Shown: positions 23,130 to 35,033, counted from the stretch's first letter. The stretch is DNA of 64,000 nucleotides from Larix kaempferi (GCA_027924585.1 BSBM01003518.1:1-64000), one strand, 5' to 3'. A program made the numbers and translations. Notes: generated from the letters alone by a model not told the origin.

Positions 23130-25698
23130 TTCCCTATATTATGTCGCATACATACGTTTTACCTTGTCCGCAGAAGAACAAGTGAATAATATGCTCAGGC
23201 TTAAAACGCATATCTACAGGTTAATATATGATGTTGCATATGGACGTTTAACAAAACCTATATGGAACCATATTCTTCGACACCCACCTCTTTATTCTCC
23301 ACCTCACATAGCTGATCGCTGGATATGGATAAGTTTTCACATACTCTATTGGCTTTAACAGATGCTGTTGCCATATAGACGTTTTAACATCAAAATGGTT
23401 AGTGCAGGTGAACTCCACCATCACATCCCAGGAGGTCGTTGCCACCACTTACTTGGAAGGGCCTATTCACAGGGGACTACAGGTAAATGTCACAGGGACT
23501 ACTGATTACTGCTGCCATATCCACTTGGTTTCTACTCTACTTAGGGTAGTTCATACTAGTGTTCCTAGACGAGATCGCCTAAGACCTAGCTAGCTGGGAA
23601 ACCTAACCTGCTGCAGCAGACCTCATAGCAGGCTGAACACCTAATAGACATGTTCATATAAAATATAACCATATCTACATCACCATATATCTACTTGCAT
23701 AGATTTTAACATGCTATACTGGGTTTAACATACTATACTGGGACTGGTTTTTTTGGGGTTGGAGATTCTTATTTAGTCATAATGCCAATTCCGGAAGTTG
23801 ACCTTGGCGTTTAGGTTTAGGCGATAGAGAACCATCCTGCAGAACTTGCCATGAACCTGACCTACTACCCCAAAATGTTACTATACAATATTGGAATGGA
23901 TAAGTTTGAATGTACTATATTGGCATCGAGAAGTTTACCTTCTTGTCCATTGCCAGGGTCCATTGACACATGAAACTATGCTGCTATTGGGCGGGTGCCT
24001 CCTACCGGAGCTGCTGCTGCTAGAGCCGTATAAGCCCATGATGATGCACTACTTCCAGTTGAACCAGATAAATCATTTCACGTACGATATTGTTATAAAG
24101 TTTTAACATACAATACTGGCTTTCACATACAATACTACGGGCATATCTAACTAAGTGGAACTGCTATGGGGCAGGTTTCAATTGCATATCTAGGTTTTTA
24201 ACATGCTATACTGGCATATTAACATATCCTCTAATTGCATGGATACATTGACCTTGTCTAGCCCCAGTCTGCTATAGCCCGATGAAAACTAAGCTATCTG
24301 GGATCAAAAAAGGAGATTCTCTGTAATGAACTATACCCTTGGAGTTCGTTTCTCTGTGGCTGGTATGCCTTTGCTGCACCCAGACCTTCCATAGCTGACA
24401 TGCCGGAAGAGAGAGCTTAGAACCTTGCCTATGATACTGGCAGCATAGTGAACTTATAATTGCATGGATAAGTTTTTCTAGAACGGGACAATGTGAACAA
24501 AAATTAGCTTGCTTTCAACCCTTTCTCGCCCGTAGTGCAGCAGAAGTAGTTCAATGGGTGAGACTCTATCTGAAGTTTACCTGGCTTCTTAAATAAACAG
24601 GTTTCAATTGCATATCTACCTATACTGGCTACGTGAACTTAGAATCGCATAGATACGTACGTTGTTCCCCGGATCTAATTCTACTAGATTACATATGATA
24701 CTTGCATCCATGGAGAAGACCTTGCCTTGGAAACCTCATACTAACGACTAACTCCTCGCAGACATCTCGCCCATAGCAGCTTTACCTACTACAACCTGCA
24801 ACTCTTACTCCATCCAAAGTAGTGTCTCCATTCTTCATAGGATAAGAAGAATACCTAGCTAGTTGGGAAACCTAGCCTGATATGCACAACAATCCGACCG
24901 AAGCCAATAATATAGTAAGGCTGAAGCCAAAGAGGTGATCCAAATGCCGGTACTACAGAGACACATAAGCCAGTCCATATGAACTAATAACTCATACTGG
25001 TCTAATACAGCTGCTTCAGGCATGGGACTAAATAGATAACTTACGCGGAAGAATAAAAACTACTTGCCATAGTGAGAATTGCATGCATATAGACGTGTTA
25101 CTATATGATATAAACATATAGACGTTTTACCTTCTTGTCCGCAGACCTCATAGCAGTCCTACTACTACAACCCACCTATTTAATTATTAATTTACGATAT
25201 CAGCATGGAGAAGTAGTCCTTGCAGAAGAACATGTTATGGACCTGTAGGCAAGTCTCAATAAGCCCTTATCTCCCTGGTCATGTCGGCCTGGTGGTAATT
25301 GTGATCAACCATGAGCTGCTAAAGCGATGAAACTGGGCAGCAGCTATGGGGCAGGTCAAAACTATATCTATACGTTTCACACTTGTTGATCTACCACCAA
25401 CCAAGTAACTCTAGTTCCGTATATGTTAAATCATGTTAATTATGATGTGATATCGCCATGGAGACGTCCTTGCCAAATAAAATATCAGTACCAGGATAAG
25501 ATGTCCTCAAACAAAGGCAAGTAATCTAAAAGTATAGTTGGGTATATAGCGCACTAGTTCTAATTAGCATTAGTAGTTTATAAGTGTCAATAATTTAATA
25601 TATTGCCATCTAGACGTTCTCACATAAATATTCCCGCCTAGGGCTTTACTTTCTTCTACACGTAGGTCCGATCAACAGTTGAAACATAGTATGGCATA

Positions 25699-25735
25699 TC
25701 TACGACCCCGTAGGGCCTTTTATTAGGTACGAGGG
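25699..25735. repeat. Composite micro-element, copy (plus)
   Basis: 'tacgaccccgtagggcc' is followed after about ten bases by 'aggtacgaggg'. The same pair occurs at 26552-26585 and 52272-52360. The left half attaches to a 'catatc' motif of the dispersed family. Confidence 0.65.
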
Positions 25736-26416
25736 AATTATTTCATTGTAATGTTCCAAAACTACATTTAACAAAAGTAAAGTCACTATCACATATATGA
25801 ACACCTAGTTGCACTCTAGACGTTTTCACATACGATAGCATTGATACGTCCTTGCCAAATGAATACTATGCTACTATACATAAACTATGAATCTATGCAA
25901 TCTATGAATTATGAATCTATGAATAAGGCTATGTTAACTATCTGCTGCAGCAGCTATTGGGTCTACCTCCTACACCTCTGTGCCCTTGGCCCTCTAACCA
26001 ACCTATACCCTAATTATAGCTCTATACTTCCTCTATACTTGCACATATAATATAGTGGTAATAACTATTCTGCTCTGAATAAGTTACCCTTATTCCTCAG
26101 TTCAAATTTGCTGCTATAGTAGTAGATCAAGCCCATGCAAATGATATTGCATATATACGTCCTTGCTGTGTCATACAGCCGATATCGCTTATCTACACGA
26201 TTAACTTTTACCCAGTGAAAGCCATAATAATATATACATTGATCGAATGCTAATTTATTTACGTCTATCTATACATCATCTTCAATAATGAGTTACAACA
26301 GCTTTTTATATACGGAAATATACCCCAATATAGCGTAGAAAATACAATAACTGTTCACGCTTTGCTTCGCCTAAGAGAAAATCATATTGTTAGACTATGG
26401 TAAATTTACTTTAGTG

Positions 26417-26475
26417 TGACGACCCAATAGGGGAGTTTATCTATAGCTTGACGACCGACAGGGAGTTGTCAGTTC
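26417..26475. repeat. Short diverged duplication
   Basis: 'tgacgacccaataggggagtt' near 26417 recurs as 'tgacgaccgacagggagtt' near 26449, about 32 bp apart. Confidence 0.7.
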
Positions 26476-26551
26476 CTATCCTCCAAAGGTATAGGTTAGT
26501 TCTTGCATGAGATTATGGGAATGAAATTCCCATTCCTTTAATATCGCATCT

Positions 26552-26585
26552 ATACGACCCTTCGGTGTATTCCCTCGTACCTCGG
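26552..26585. repeat. Composite micro-element with palindromic half
   Basis: 'tacgacccttcggtg' is followed by ccctcgtacctcgg, the latter being the reverse complement of the 'ccgaggtacgaggg' form seen elsewhere. The 'cccttcggg'-like half can form a tiny stem with a TTCG loop. Confidence 0.65.
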
Positions 26586-27895
26586 AAATAGTTGAACTTG
26601 CCCACTCTATTTTTTCTCTTTTTTTTATATTTCAAAAATCTATCTCTCCATAGCTCCATCCCCCTTCCTATAACTCTGTCATTCCCCCCTTCCCCGGTAC
26701 ATTGCTTAGCTGAGGGGTCTCGCTCCTCAATCCTGGGTGGACTTCTGTACGTCTCCATGGCTAAATCTCTTCTCTTCAGGTGGAAACGCTGGGGACCTTA
26801 TCTCGGGTATGTATTGACCGGGGGGTATGGATTTAATGGGTATCATGTGATGTGGGACCACCCCTATCAAAAGACTGTTTCTATCTATCCCCTAAGTACG
26901 CGGGTGTTTCTTTAGGTGGTCACAGAGCGGGTTTCATCCGGGTTCCAGAACTTTATTTTTCTTTTTTGCAAATAGCTTATTTAATGCATTTCAGATAATT
27001 TCCCCATATAATAAGGCAGGTGGCAGTAGAAGCTTAGGCAACGGGTTAAGTCAAAACCTCTGCTCTTGTTGCTCCATCTGGTTTGTTATCCTTCCTCCCT
27101 CTCTGGCCTGTCTGTCTTTTTGCGTTCCTTCATGGGTGGAGGGGACGGCAAATGTGTGTCCCATTGAATTGAGCAACTCTGCTATGGCTCTCACTTGTAT
27201 TGCTGGCTGATGAGAATAAGAGGGTTCTAGCTCTTCTGCAGGCAGGCAAATGAAATTATATTCTCTATGTATGGCGACGTATATTTCTCTGATTCAATCA
27301 AATGGATTAGCATTGCCCAGATTCGGCATTGGCCTCCTGACTTTAGTAGATGAAAGCATCAACTAGCGTTTTTATTTAATTGCTCCCAACTGGGGACCAT
27401 TACGGCTTACTTGCATAGACCGGGAATGAATGAGGGTAAAACTTATTATTATAATTATTACAGCTAATTAGAACTACGGATAAGTTCTATGGGCAACACC
27501 ACTAGCACTTGAGACTTAGAGTACAGCATTTTAAGCAGAGGCGTCCGTAGCCCAATGCACTACTTATGGGTGGTGAGTCCCGGTTGCACTAATAATAGGA
27601 AATGAAAAGAGGATATAGGTAGAGAGTGTATCAAGTAAAGGTCCAGGTCTATAGTATTAGTAGATAGAAGTATTGGGTTGAGGTTCGAGGTTCGAGGGGT
27701 ATAGTCCCCTGGTTAGGTCTCCTGGTAATGACAGAATGTCATTGGCTATGTATGACTGGCGAGCCTACCTCTTGCAAATTAATGTATGTAATATTTTCAT
27801 TCCTTCGATCTAGCCCAGGTAAATGTCCCCAAGGTCGTATCGGTCTAGTTCGAGGGCTGCTGCTACGGGGAATGACCGGTTGGCTATGACTGGTT
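26586..27895. other. Unassigned region
   Basis: A plus-strand open frame from about 26592 to 26915 (TTG start) would give a Phe/Leu/Ser-rich head and a Trp/Tyr/Gly-rich tail. I recognise no family and do not call it a gene. Near 27680-27700 'gaggttcgag' is duplicated. The rest holds nothing recognisable. Confidence 0.45.
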
Positions 27896-27899
27896 ACAC

Positions 27900-28110
27900 T
27901 GATTACTTGGCGGCACTGACTAGAGCTTAAATCAATGAGACTAGAAATGACAAGCTGAACTGACAAGAGCTGACTTCCTTCATTCATGCATTCATGCATC
28001 GACCAGAGCTTCTTCATGCATTGACATAGGTTCTAGTTGCACTGACGCGGGGTTTTATCGCACGGACTATAGCTATTTGCTGCACCTTCTAGCTCTTACA
28101 CTGACTACTG
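27900..28110. repeat. Degenerate tandem array, unit about 22 bp
   Basis: Successive copies resemble cactgactagagctatttgc: near 27898, 27915, 27995, 28018, 28039, 28062 and 28097. They vary by substitutions and one- or two-base indels. A 'cattcatg' run (27985-27998) sits inside. The array is non-coding. Confidence 0.75.
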
Positions 28111-28233
28111 TAAATGACTAGCAAATACTCCTGGATCAACTAAGACTCCTGGCATCATGGACTATTGACTATCGGCAAGAATTGGCATGGACACTAGCAA
28201 TTTTAGACTTTGAGTGCCCCGCCTTACGGTGGG

Positions 28234-28272
28234 TGTCTACATCCGGACTTAGAGTTCAAGCGTAATATAAGC
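28234..28272. repeat. Dispersed repeat, copy 1
   Basis: About 40 bp starting 'tgtctacatccggactta' and ending 'gcgtaatataagc' matches 51708-51749 with a few substitutions and a two-base indel. Confidence 0.85.
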
Positions 28273-28636
28273 CAGTAGGGTAAGTGATTAGCCTTAGTAA
28301 GGTGGTGAAAGCCTAGTTAAGTTAGCTAGAGAGAATGTGATTGGTTCCATTGTTACTTACGTTGATTCACAATTTTAGGGTGAAAATCGCACCCATAGGA
28401 TGATCGCAGAGGATGCAACAGACAGTGTTACAACCTTCCCCGGAAGCCAATAACTAAACCTCGGGAGGGAACAACGGGATAGAGCCAGTAGGGAGGGGCT
28501 TTAGTCTTCTAGGAATAAAGGAAAGGGAAGGGCCTGAACCACGAGCCATACAATAAATAGCTAGACGTGTTGCTGCTTTGGTATTCTTTTAGTAAATCCA
28601 CAACCTGATTGACCGTATCCTCATCCCAGTAGTCTC
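28273..28636. other. Unassigned spacer
   Basis: No gene, RNA or clear repeat is recognised between the dispersed repeat and the retroelement remnant. Confidence 0.45.
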
Positions 28637-29056
28637 CTATGATTGCCATTTTTGGGTTCGTATCAGAGGAAATATTGTGCTTTCTTGTCTTAATGGGTTT
28701 AGTATAATCTGGCGCAGAGGGGCTGGTTGTTGCACCCTCAATCGCGTGGCATCCTCCTTTCTCCTCAAAAATGAAGGTCGCGCAATCCTCCTCTGCCGCT
28801 TCGTCAATTTTTCCAACAGTGCGTGGGTTGTTGCACTTTGTGTTGCTACTCTGTGGTATGTGCAGACGGATACCTCCTGCACGCGCACTGGCTGTGTTGG
28901 ATGAAACGTTATGTCCCTAATGCGCTGTATTACAGTAGTCATTTCCCAGCTGGAGCAATTTGTAGAACCTTCTGAGATGGAAACGAATGTGCCCACAAAA
29001 TCTGCTGTCACCCGATCCCATGTGGTTGGTACAGCGTCTGGTCTCTTGTTGAACAT
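28637..29056 (-). pseudogene. Remnant B: tail of the Gag-like region
   Basis: A 139-codon frame overlaps the end of the Gag-like homology (WDRVTADFVGTF corresponds to WEGMVESFLVTF of A) and then runs into an Arg/Thr/Gln-rich stretch with no known motif (RQRRIARPSFLRRKEDATRL). The latter part may be shifted out of the ancestral frame. It is the longest open frame in remnant B, but as a fusion of frames it is unlikely to be expressed. Confidence 0.4.
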
Positions 29057-29520
29057 ATAAACTCCTAGGAATCATTTTTAGGGTGTGCACAAATCTATGC
29101 ACCCGATGTTTGGGTTGGTAGCTGCTGTGCTGTTCATACCTCCGCGCAGAGAGAGAAATGCTCCTCTAGGTCTTCTGTGCCTTGATATCTGTATTTAAGT
29201 AAATCGGAGGAGCTTGTGAACCTGCTGTGCAGTAGTTCGGTGACTTGAGTCCAAGTCCCAACTTCTGCTTTATGTGTGACCCACCAGTGCGCGGGGGTTC
29301 CTTTAAGTGCGACATCCAATGCTTGCAAACACTGGTGTTCTGGCACTCTATCCTCCATCTGCTCTACAAACTCTTCTAGCATTACTGTTGCATCAAAGTG
29401 GGGTAACTGACAGATCTCTGTTCTTATCCAGCACACATATTTGGTCACACGCGCGCATCTTCTGGTAGACACTTCATGTAACCGATTCTACCATCGGTCC
29501 AGTGCATCGTCTGAATCTGT
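28900..29520 (-). pseudogene. Remnant B: Gag-like domain
   Basis: The frame at 29472-29134 reads STRRCARVTKYVCWIRTEI, LPHFDATVMLEEFVEQMEDR and LALDVALKGTPAHWWVTHK-type phrases that match remnant A's Gag-like domain closely (A: STRRCAQITRSLRW and ALDVALKATPARWW). It resumes in other frames as HRFVHTLKMIPRSLYVQ near 29095, matching WVHMFVRTLDTIPINWYVQ of A. Nucleocapsid zinc knuckles are not seen here. Confidence 0.8.
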
Positions 29521-29639
29521 GTCGTAGGAGAAAATACTTCGCCACCTGAGTTCTCCATCCACCGTGGGATTAACGTAGTCTTCCCTCCTAGCCGTAACAT
29601 TGTAGAGTTCACCGATTGCTTCACTATTAAAATAATCCA

Positions 29640-30059
29640 TGACTGGCTCTGTATATCTTTATCCTTACCTGGGATCCAAAGGAGCTACTAATCTGATTGG
29701 CCTCAGATTCAAATGTAATTTTACCATGTTTCAGATCTAAAATAGAGTTGTTGTCAAAGGCCCAATCGATGCCTAGCAGGGCTGGGTAAGGATCAGTCTC
29801 ATCCACTATCTTAATGAATTAAAAGTCTGCAGTGCTTGCTCCGAACTCCATCCAAATTGACATCAACCTATTCTAGTATTCCTATTGGGTATATTTTGTA
29901 ATTATTTTCCATTCGCAGTTGAATTGGTGACCATACTAACTTAGGATTTCCCATCTGTTCCCATGACTTCTTGGTAAGTATATTGAAATCATACCCTAAA
30001 TATAAAATGACATAATCCATCTCATTGTTTCCTATTTCTGCTCTGAACTTGAGTTCCAA
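29640..30059 (-). pseudogene. Remnant B: retropepsin-like protease, catalytic Asp lost
   Basis: The frame at 30059-29868 aligns with remnant A's protease: MELKFRAEIGNNEMDYVIL, then LTKKSWEQMG and WSPIQLR. At the position of A's catalytic Asp (LDLGSD), copy B reads LYLGYD, with Asp to Tyr at 30000-30002 (codon TAT) and Ser to Tyr two residues on. Downstream, beyond a stop, decayed phrases match ADFEVIEIVD and LLGIDWAFDN in broken frames to about 29640. It cannot encode an active protease. Confidence 0.8.
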
Positions 30060-30070
30060 TTAGTTTTTTT

Positions 30071-30594
30071 TTAATGTGCACCTGTTGCACTCCCCATTCT
30101 GGTAGTGGTGCTTAAATAAGTTAATTGGTTAGGGTCTAGACATTGGGTAAAAATACTTATGATCTTTTCAGTCACGGATGGATCCTTTAGCATCTTGAGG
30201 ACAACGGTGAAAAACTCCTGAACTGGGATGGATAGATTGAGGTTCTTGTCATGATGTATTCTCCTGGTGTGCGCAGAGTCTTCGAGCGCGTGTCGCACAT
30301 CGTGATTGAGAGACAAGTTGTGAAAAGGAGTGTTGGTGGATTGCTTTCCTTGATTGCATAATGAGTTTGATTGTTCTCTTGTTATAGCAGCATATTTTTC
30401 ATAATCTGCTTGACACAATGGTTCACACACCACTGGAAGCACTGATATACATAGAGGATTAGATGTGTATTCATGCCATTTATGAATCTATATGTGTCCT
30501 TGATATTGATAAATGTATGCTTTTGTGAGTCGTTTCCTGGCACGATGGAGATCAGTTCCATGTCTGCTTTCGGTTTAGATCTGCTTCTGGCCAA
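30071..30594 (-). pseudogene. Remnant B: region upstream of protease
   Basis: Two overlapping frames (30594-30382 and 30442-30071) give a hydrophilic segment with phrases such as HDVRHALEDSAHTRRIHHD and QEFFTVVLKMLKDPSVTEKI. A helical, charged run immediately before the protease corresponds in position to ELQNILDQPYKEP of remnant A. The assignment rests on position next to the protease and on general character rather than on a named domain. Confidence 0.45.
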
Positions 30595-31084
30595 GATAGG
30601 TTAGATTATAGTAGCTTATATTTTCTATTTCTTTTTTAGCTTAGGACTGATTTTAGGACTTCTAACTTTTTAGGAACCCTGCTCTTAAGAGTAGGTAATA
30701 AACATCTTAGAGTGGAAACCAGGCCAACATACCGATGGAATTTACCATACCAAAGGAGTGAGAGAGTCTAATTGGGACTTTCGATCGGGCATCTCCCCTA
30801 GTTGACGACGGGATTTTTTCCCATGTCAAAACTACCCAGGTTTCTACTTTTCCTACTCATCTAGTGAACATGTAACTCCTAGTAACCAGAAATCTAGAAG
30901 GGGTCAGAAGAATAAAAAGAAGTGAAGCCTAGGGGACACGTCACCATCCATTGCAAGTCATGATGGAGACAAGCAAATAATAGCCACTACGGGTAAAGCT
31001 GAGGGCAAGCTACAAGTAGCTACAATTCAAGATGGGAGTAAGTTATCAACCAATGAAAATATGGTTGGGGCAAGATAGAGAAAA
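30595..31084. other. Unassigned spacer between two retroelement remnants
   Basis: The part from about 30900 may be decayed linker of fragment C (polar, Lys/Ser/Gly codons on the plus strand), but no motif is clear. The remainder is unassigned. Confidence 0.4.
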
Positions 31085-31740
31085 TGAAAGTCAAATTTCC
31101 TTGTAAGTTATGTATGGTGTGAACACCTCACTCGTCATTGCCCTAATATAAAGGAGGTTGCATGAAGGTTTAAAGATAGTGTCGTTGCCCAGCAGCACTT
31201 ACCAGTTATTTCCCAGTAGCCCTTTACTGAACAACCTTTGGTTGATCCCACTCTTCCCATTAAGGGTTATGCAGTTGATGAATGCATTTTCTTTACTACT
31301 ATTCCAGAATCTTCTAGAAAAGGGGGCATACCAGTCACTTCGAGTACACTCCCTCCCCCAAGCCCTAGTATTTATTCCTCTTATTGGAATAGTATAGCTA
31401 GGCCTCACCTCCCATCTTCTACACTGTTCCAAATAATGGTTAAATAAGTACTTAACTTAAATAATATAACATGTTCTTATGTATAGTAGATTAAGGAGCC
31501 TCTGCTAGTATTTGATCTTCCACTGCTTGGAAAGCTATAGGTTCTACCAACTTTGTGTCAGCCACCAGTCAGCTGCTAACTTTTGATAGAAGATCTAGTG
31601 AACCTTTGGGGATTCTTCCTCAGTTTCCTATTTCATTAGGTGGGAAGATTTTCTATATTGATGTTATAGTTATGGAGGGCCCGTTATATTTCAATATGAT
31701 CCTTGGGCATGATTATGTCTATTATAAGGAAAGAAAATAA
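31085..31740 (+). pseudogene. Retroelement fragment C: zinc knuckle and protease-like end
   Basis: Around 31090-31143 the codons spell FPCKLC, and after a one-base frameshift EHLTRHCP; together these give a C-x2-C-x4-H-x4-C knuckle, the nucleic-acid-binding motif of Gag. At 31555-31740 an open frame reads LLTFDRRSSEPLGILPQFP, SLGGKIFYIDVIV and LGHDYVYY. These are phrases I associate with the protease-like region that follows Gag in another group of plant retroelements. The stretch between is Ser/Pro-rich and frame-broken. It is distinct in sequence from remnants A and B. Protease and RT beyond 31740 are absent. Confidence 0.65.
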
Positions 31741-32685
31741 TTACTCAGTTTTCAGATACAGACAGCTACGCCAAGAATTGTCCTATAGACAATGGGGTTA
31801 ACTATATGCTATGTTCAGCTCAAAAAAAGCTAACCCTTGGGCTATACCTACAATAGCAGCGGATCGCACATAATGACTCGCATACCAGCAATCAACCTGA
31901 CCCATGGGACAGTGCACCCAATCAACCTTCATAACCAAACAGTGCATCGGACAATAAGTCTTCAGTAGGCTCCCACTGATACTCCCCATTAACACACTAC
32001 TACCCGCTACGACCTAGCGTTACACACATCCCATCGTTACCGTAACCACAGGCGTAACAACAGCAGATACGAACACCAGGGACAGCCAAAAGGAACATGT
32101 GATCCTTAAACTGATACTCACCGATACGAACCATGATCAGTCGGGAATGCCCCATAGATAATTGGTACTGAGAGCCTGGAGTGCCGAGCTAGAGGTAGGA
32201 GCATGAGTAACGGGCTATATATAGTAGTATTTCTTTCCGTACATATAATATTACAGTAAGCGCTTCGCTACGTCCCCATCGAATTAAATGAAATGCCAAG
32301 TGGTTGGTCTTCAATACAAGGATCACCCCACCCGCTCCCTCCTACCGCTACCAATAAGCAATGGCGGCCCGCAACACGCCTCCATCAGGCAGGAACGAGC
32401 AACGGTCACAGACAGATAAAGATAAGCAAGGTACGAAATCATTCGCAAGGCCGGAAATCAATGGCCAGATCAATTGCCCCAGGTAGGTTATAAGCCTTCA
32501 TCGAGCTTACCTATCGTAGGTGGAAGGATCCCCAGGTTGGTTAGGAGCGTTCATCCATATTCCTTTTCGGATAAGGTCAGCATCAGGTCACGTCCACTAA
32601 GGGATGGTCCATCAAATCAGATCAAACCCAGTCAAGTCAAGCCAAGTCAAGTTTAACCCTTTTTATTTATCTACTTAATTTCTGG
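31741..32685. other. Unassigned region
   Basis: An AC-rich stretch (31850-32130) carries weak 'cagtgca' and 'gatacgaac' repeats and looks like the texture of 55.16-55.45 kb. Near 32616-32652 'cagtcaag' and 'ccaagtcaag' repeat. An open frame at 32293-32493 shows no motif. Confidence 0.45.
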
Positions 32686-32689
32686 AAAT

Positions 32690-34100
32690 CACACTTGCTT
32701 GAGCATGCTGCGATGATTACCAACTACCTGACCTTACAACTTACAGACACGTCCCAAACAGCCTTGCACCGACGATTACTTATCGTAAAGCTGTTCCACC
32801 TATTCCAGCCAGCCAGACAGCATTTACAGACCTGCTACTTGCTTTAAGATTTATGCTGGGTACTACCAGCAAGCGTTGGATTGATCAGATAGGATAGAAG
32901 GAGAAGGAAGGGCTGACTTCACATAGATAGAGCTGTTGGACGGATAGGATAGGCATACGGGCAGGCTTCAATCACACCTTCTTGAGGAACGAAGTTAGGC
33001 TTATTACTTGCCTGAACTTTATGGTTGAACACCTACTAATCCACCCATCTTAAGACCTAGACCTTTAGACCTATACCACTTCCTGAATGAATGCTTAGGG
33101 GGGGTTGCACTATTGATCTTTTTGGGCCGGGCTTAACCCCAACCAATATGATTGATTCATTAAGACAGCCAGCATTGCCAAGATATGGATGCCCACTTGC
33201 TCATGTTCGTGCTACCAACAACCATCTGTTCTACCCACTTATAGATAGATACTACTGCCTGCCTTACTTAGACTTACAGCATTGAATGCAAAGGAAGGGG
33301 GGCTTTCACATGGAGCTCTTGAACGGGCGGGGCGTTCAGACTGCATTGCTAGGAAGAAATATACCTACCCCCTTTCTCTTTTACCACCTTCAGAACTAGA
33401 CCTGGTCTCCCTATACTACGAACTTCGTGAAGGCTTAGTTGCTACTGCACTATACCTTATATTATCAGGACCGGATCACTTCGTGCCTTACCCTAGACCT
33501 TTTCTACCTATACCCACCTAATTAATTGCTTAGGAAGCACTGCTTATACCTTCTTACCTTCTCTTATAAGTACCGGATAAACCTTACCCTTTTTATTTCT
33601 TACTGCCCAACAGCACTTGATACACTGCTGCCGCCTTCTTATCACACGCCTTAGCTTTCGATACAGCAGTCACAGGCGTTCACAGAAAATAAAATTAATG
33701 CACACGGGCATTCGGATAGAGCTTCTTGTACGGGCTTCAATAACACTTGATGAAAATATTGAGAGACAAAGTGGCAGGCACTCTTACTATGAACCCTGTA
33801 TCCCCATGCCATGGTCTTTTATTGGTTTAACTTACTTACTGCCTAATTATACGCATCATACGCATTCAGCCAGATTCTCTTTGAAAGACGGCTTGCTTGC
33901 TTAGTGAGCTACTGGTAAATTCACTAGCGAAAACCTGGCCTTATATCTGGGTCTTTCCCCTGGCGGCCACCACTCCGCCTTCAATTTACCGTCTCTAGGG
34001 ACGAAGTGTGGCTTTGATATCTTGCTTGAAGCGAGGGCACGGCTGGATGGATGGGAAGAACCTTACATGCATTCAATCAGCTATTTGGCTAAAGCAAACT
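32690..34100. repeat. Degenerate array 'cctagacctgttag', block 1
   Basis: The block is made of diverged copies of a unit of a few hundred bases. Its best-kept part runs: 'cacct..agacctagacct', then 'ataccacttcctgaatga', 'tgcttaggggg' and 'actat'. Copies are visible near 33031-33110, 33375-33440 and 33480-33590. Around 33600-33690 a stretch with 'cacgccttagctttcgatac' and 'cacaggcgttc' matches 44620-44735. Open frames at 33091-33285, 33282-33521 and 33617-33904 run across it and show no domain. Confidence 0.75.
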
Positions 34101-35030
34101 AAAAGTTCGAGACCCAGTGGATGAATGCCCGACCAAAGAAAGCACGAGTTACTAAAAGACTATGCATAAGAAGGCTCGTAGAAAGGATTTCCATCCATAT
34201 CAAACTGGCTGGTCGGGGTTGGGCAAGGGATTTTTGGGGTTCAGTAAGGTACTATAAGGTTATGCATTTTAGTGAACTACGAGGGAGTGGAGTTTAGCAG
34301 AGTCACTGAGTGTTGTTGGGTTCGGCAGGTAACTTCTAGGCTTGGGCAGATGAGGTAAAAACTGATTATAATAAAGGCTAGGCTATTTTCGCGCGCTTCC
34401 ACTTCATTTCCTAGGATTCAGGTTTCAAGGTAAGGGTAAGAGGTAGTCTGATCCCATCCTGCTCTGCTGATGCTTTTTAGAGGTTCAACTAGTGATTCCT
34501 TGTAGCACATGGGTCCTATGTATCGGGGCACCTATCAGGGTTGGGAGACATATTGTTCCATCGAGGTTGAAAACTCTCTGTTTTCTTGAGCCAAATAGCG
34601 GATTCCCTACCAGTTGGTTTCTAACTCCTGAATAGTATAGGCGCTCGGCCGGAAGAATAGTCAATAGTAGGTAGGAGAATAATGAAGTCAGTGTTATGTA
34701 ACTGAATGCTGCTATGTTGTGGTATTGAAGCCCATGCAGCTCGATCTTCTATCTATGTGAAGAAGCCCTTACTTAAAATAGAAAGGATCTAGGGCTGGCT
34801 GGCAGTATGAAACAAGGGTATTACGTCTCGTGGCACCTATCTGGTCTGGTTTGGGGGCAGGCAAAAAGTTGGGAAGGGTAAACTCCTAGAAATAAGAAAG
34901 GTTATCCAGAGATGGGAGTTGGTCACATATAAGATAACCCAATGATTTGATGAATATGCTATCTTTATGTGGTTCCGGTTGATGCCAAAAACCTTCTAAT
35001 TCTATGCGTTTTTGATTAAAGCAAAGGCCG
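34101..35030. other. Unassigned region
   Basis: No gene is recognised. Around 34915-35020 the plus strand reads WELVTYKIT and FDEYAIFMWF-like phrases that could be a decayed Gag piece, but this is too short and broken to claim. Confidence 0.4.
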
Positions 35031-35033
35031 ATC

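Larger units (their letters stand above)
23130..26560. repeat. Main tract of the dispersed 'catatctacgt' family, block 2
   Basis: Over 3.4 kb, more than fifteen diverged copies resemble gatatcgcatatctacgt followed by 'tttaac', 'ccttgtcc' or 'ccttgcc'. Clear ones lie near 23142, 23208, 23236, 23372, 24186, 25090, 25115, 25450, 25605, 25695, 25812, 25843, 26148 and 26544. Intervening DNA includes 'tatactggg' phrases (near 23715, 23740, 24205). Small open frames such as 23164-23358, 23402-23593 and 25841-26050 lie across the repeats and show no domain. Confidence 0.75.
28637..30594 (-). mobile_element. Ty3/gypsy-like retrotransposon remnant B
   Basis: The minus strand, read from 30594 down to 28637, gives a linker, a protease and a Gag-like domain in that order, the same order as remnant A. 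Stops and frameshifts divide it into six or more short frames. No RT motif follows within the homologous stretch and no terminal repeats were seen. It is a dead relative of A in the opposite orientation. Confidence 0.85.

Noticed and set aside
26592-26915. 107-codon plus-strand frame with a Phe/Leu-rich head
   Set aside because: It needs a TTG start, its head comes from a T-rich run, and no family or conserved motif is visible.
27985-28000. Direct repeats 'cattcatgcattcatgca' as a possible CRISPR-like array
   Set aside because: The repeats are only a few bases long, contiguous and without spacers, and the context is eukaryotic retroelement debris.
34915-35025. Possible Gag fragment (WELVTYKIT and FDEYAIFMWF-like text)
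   Set aside because: The match is short and in a broken frame, with no second motif nearby.
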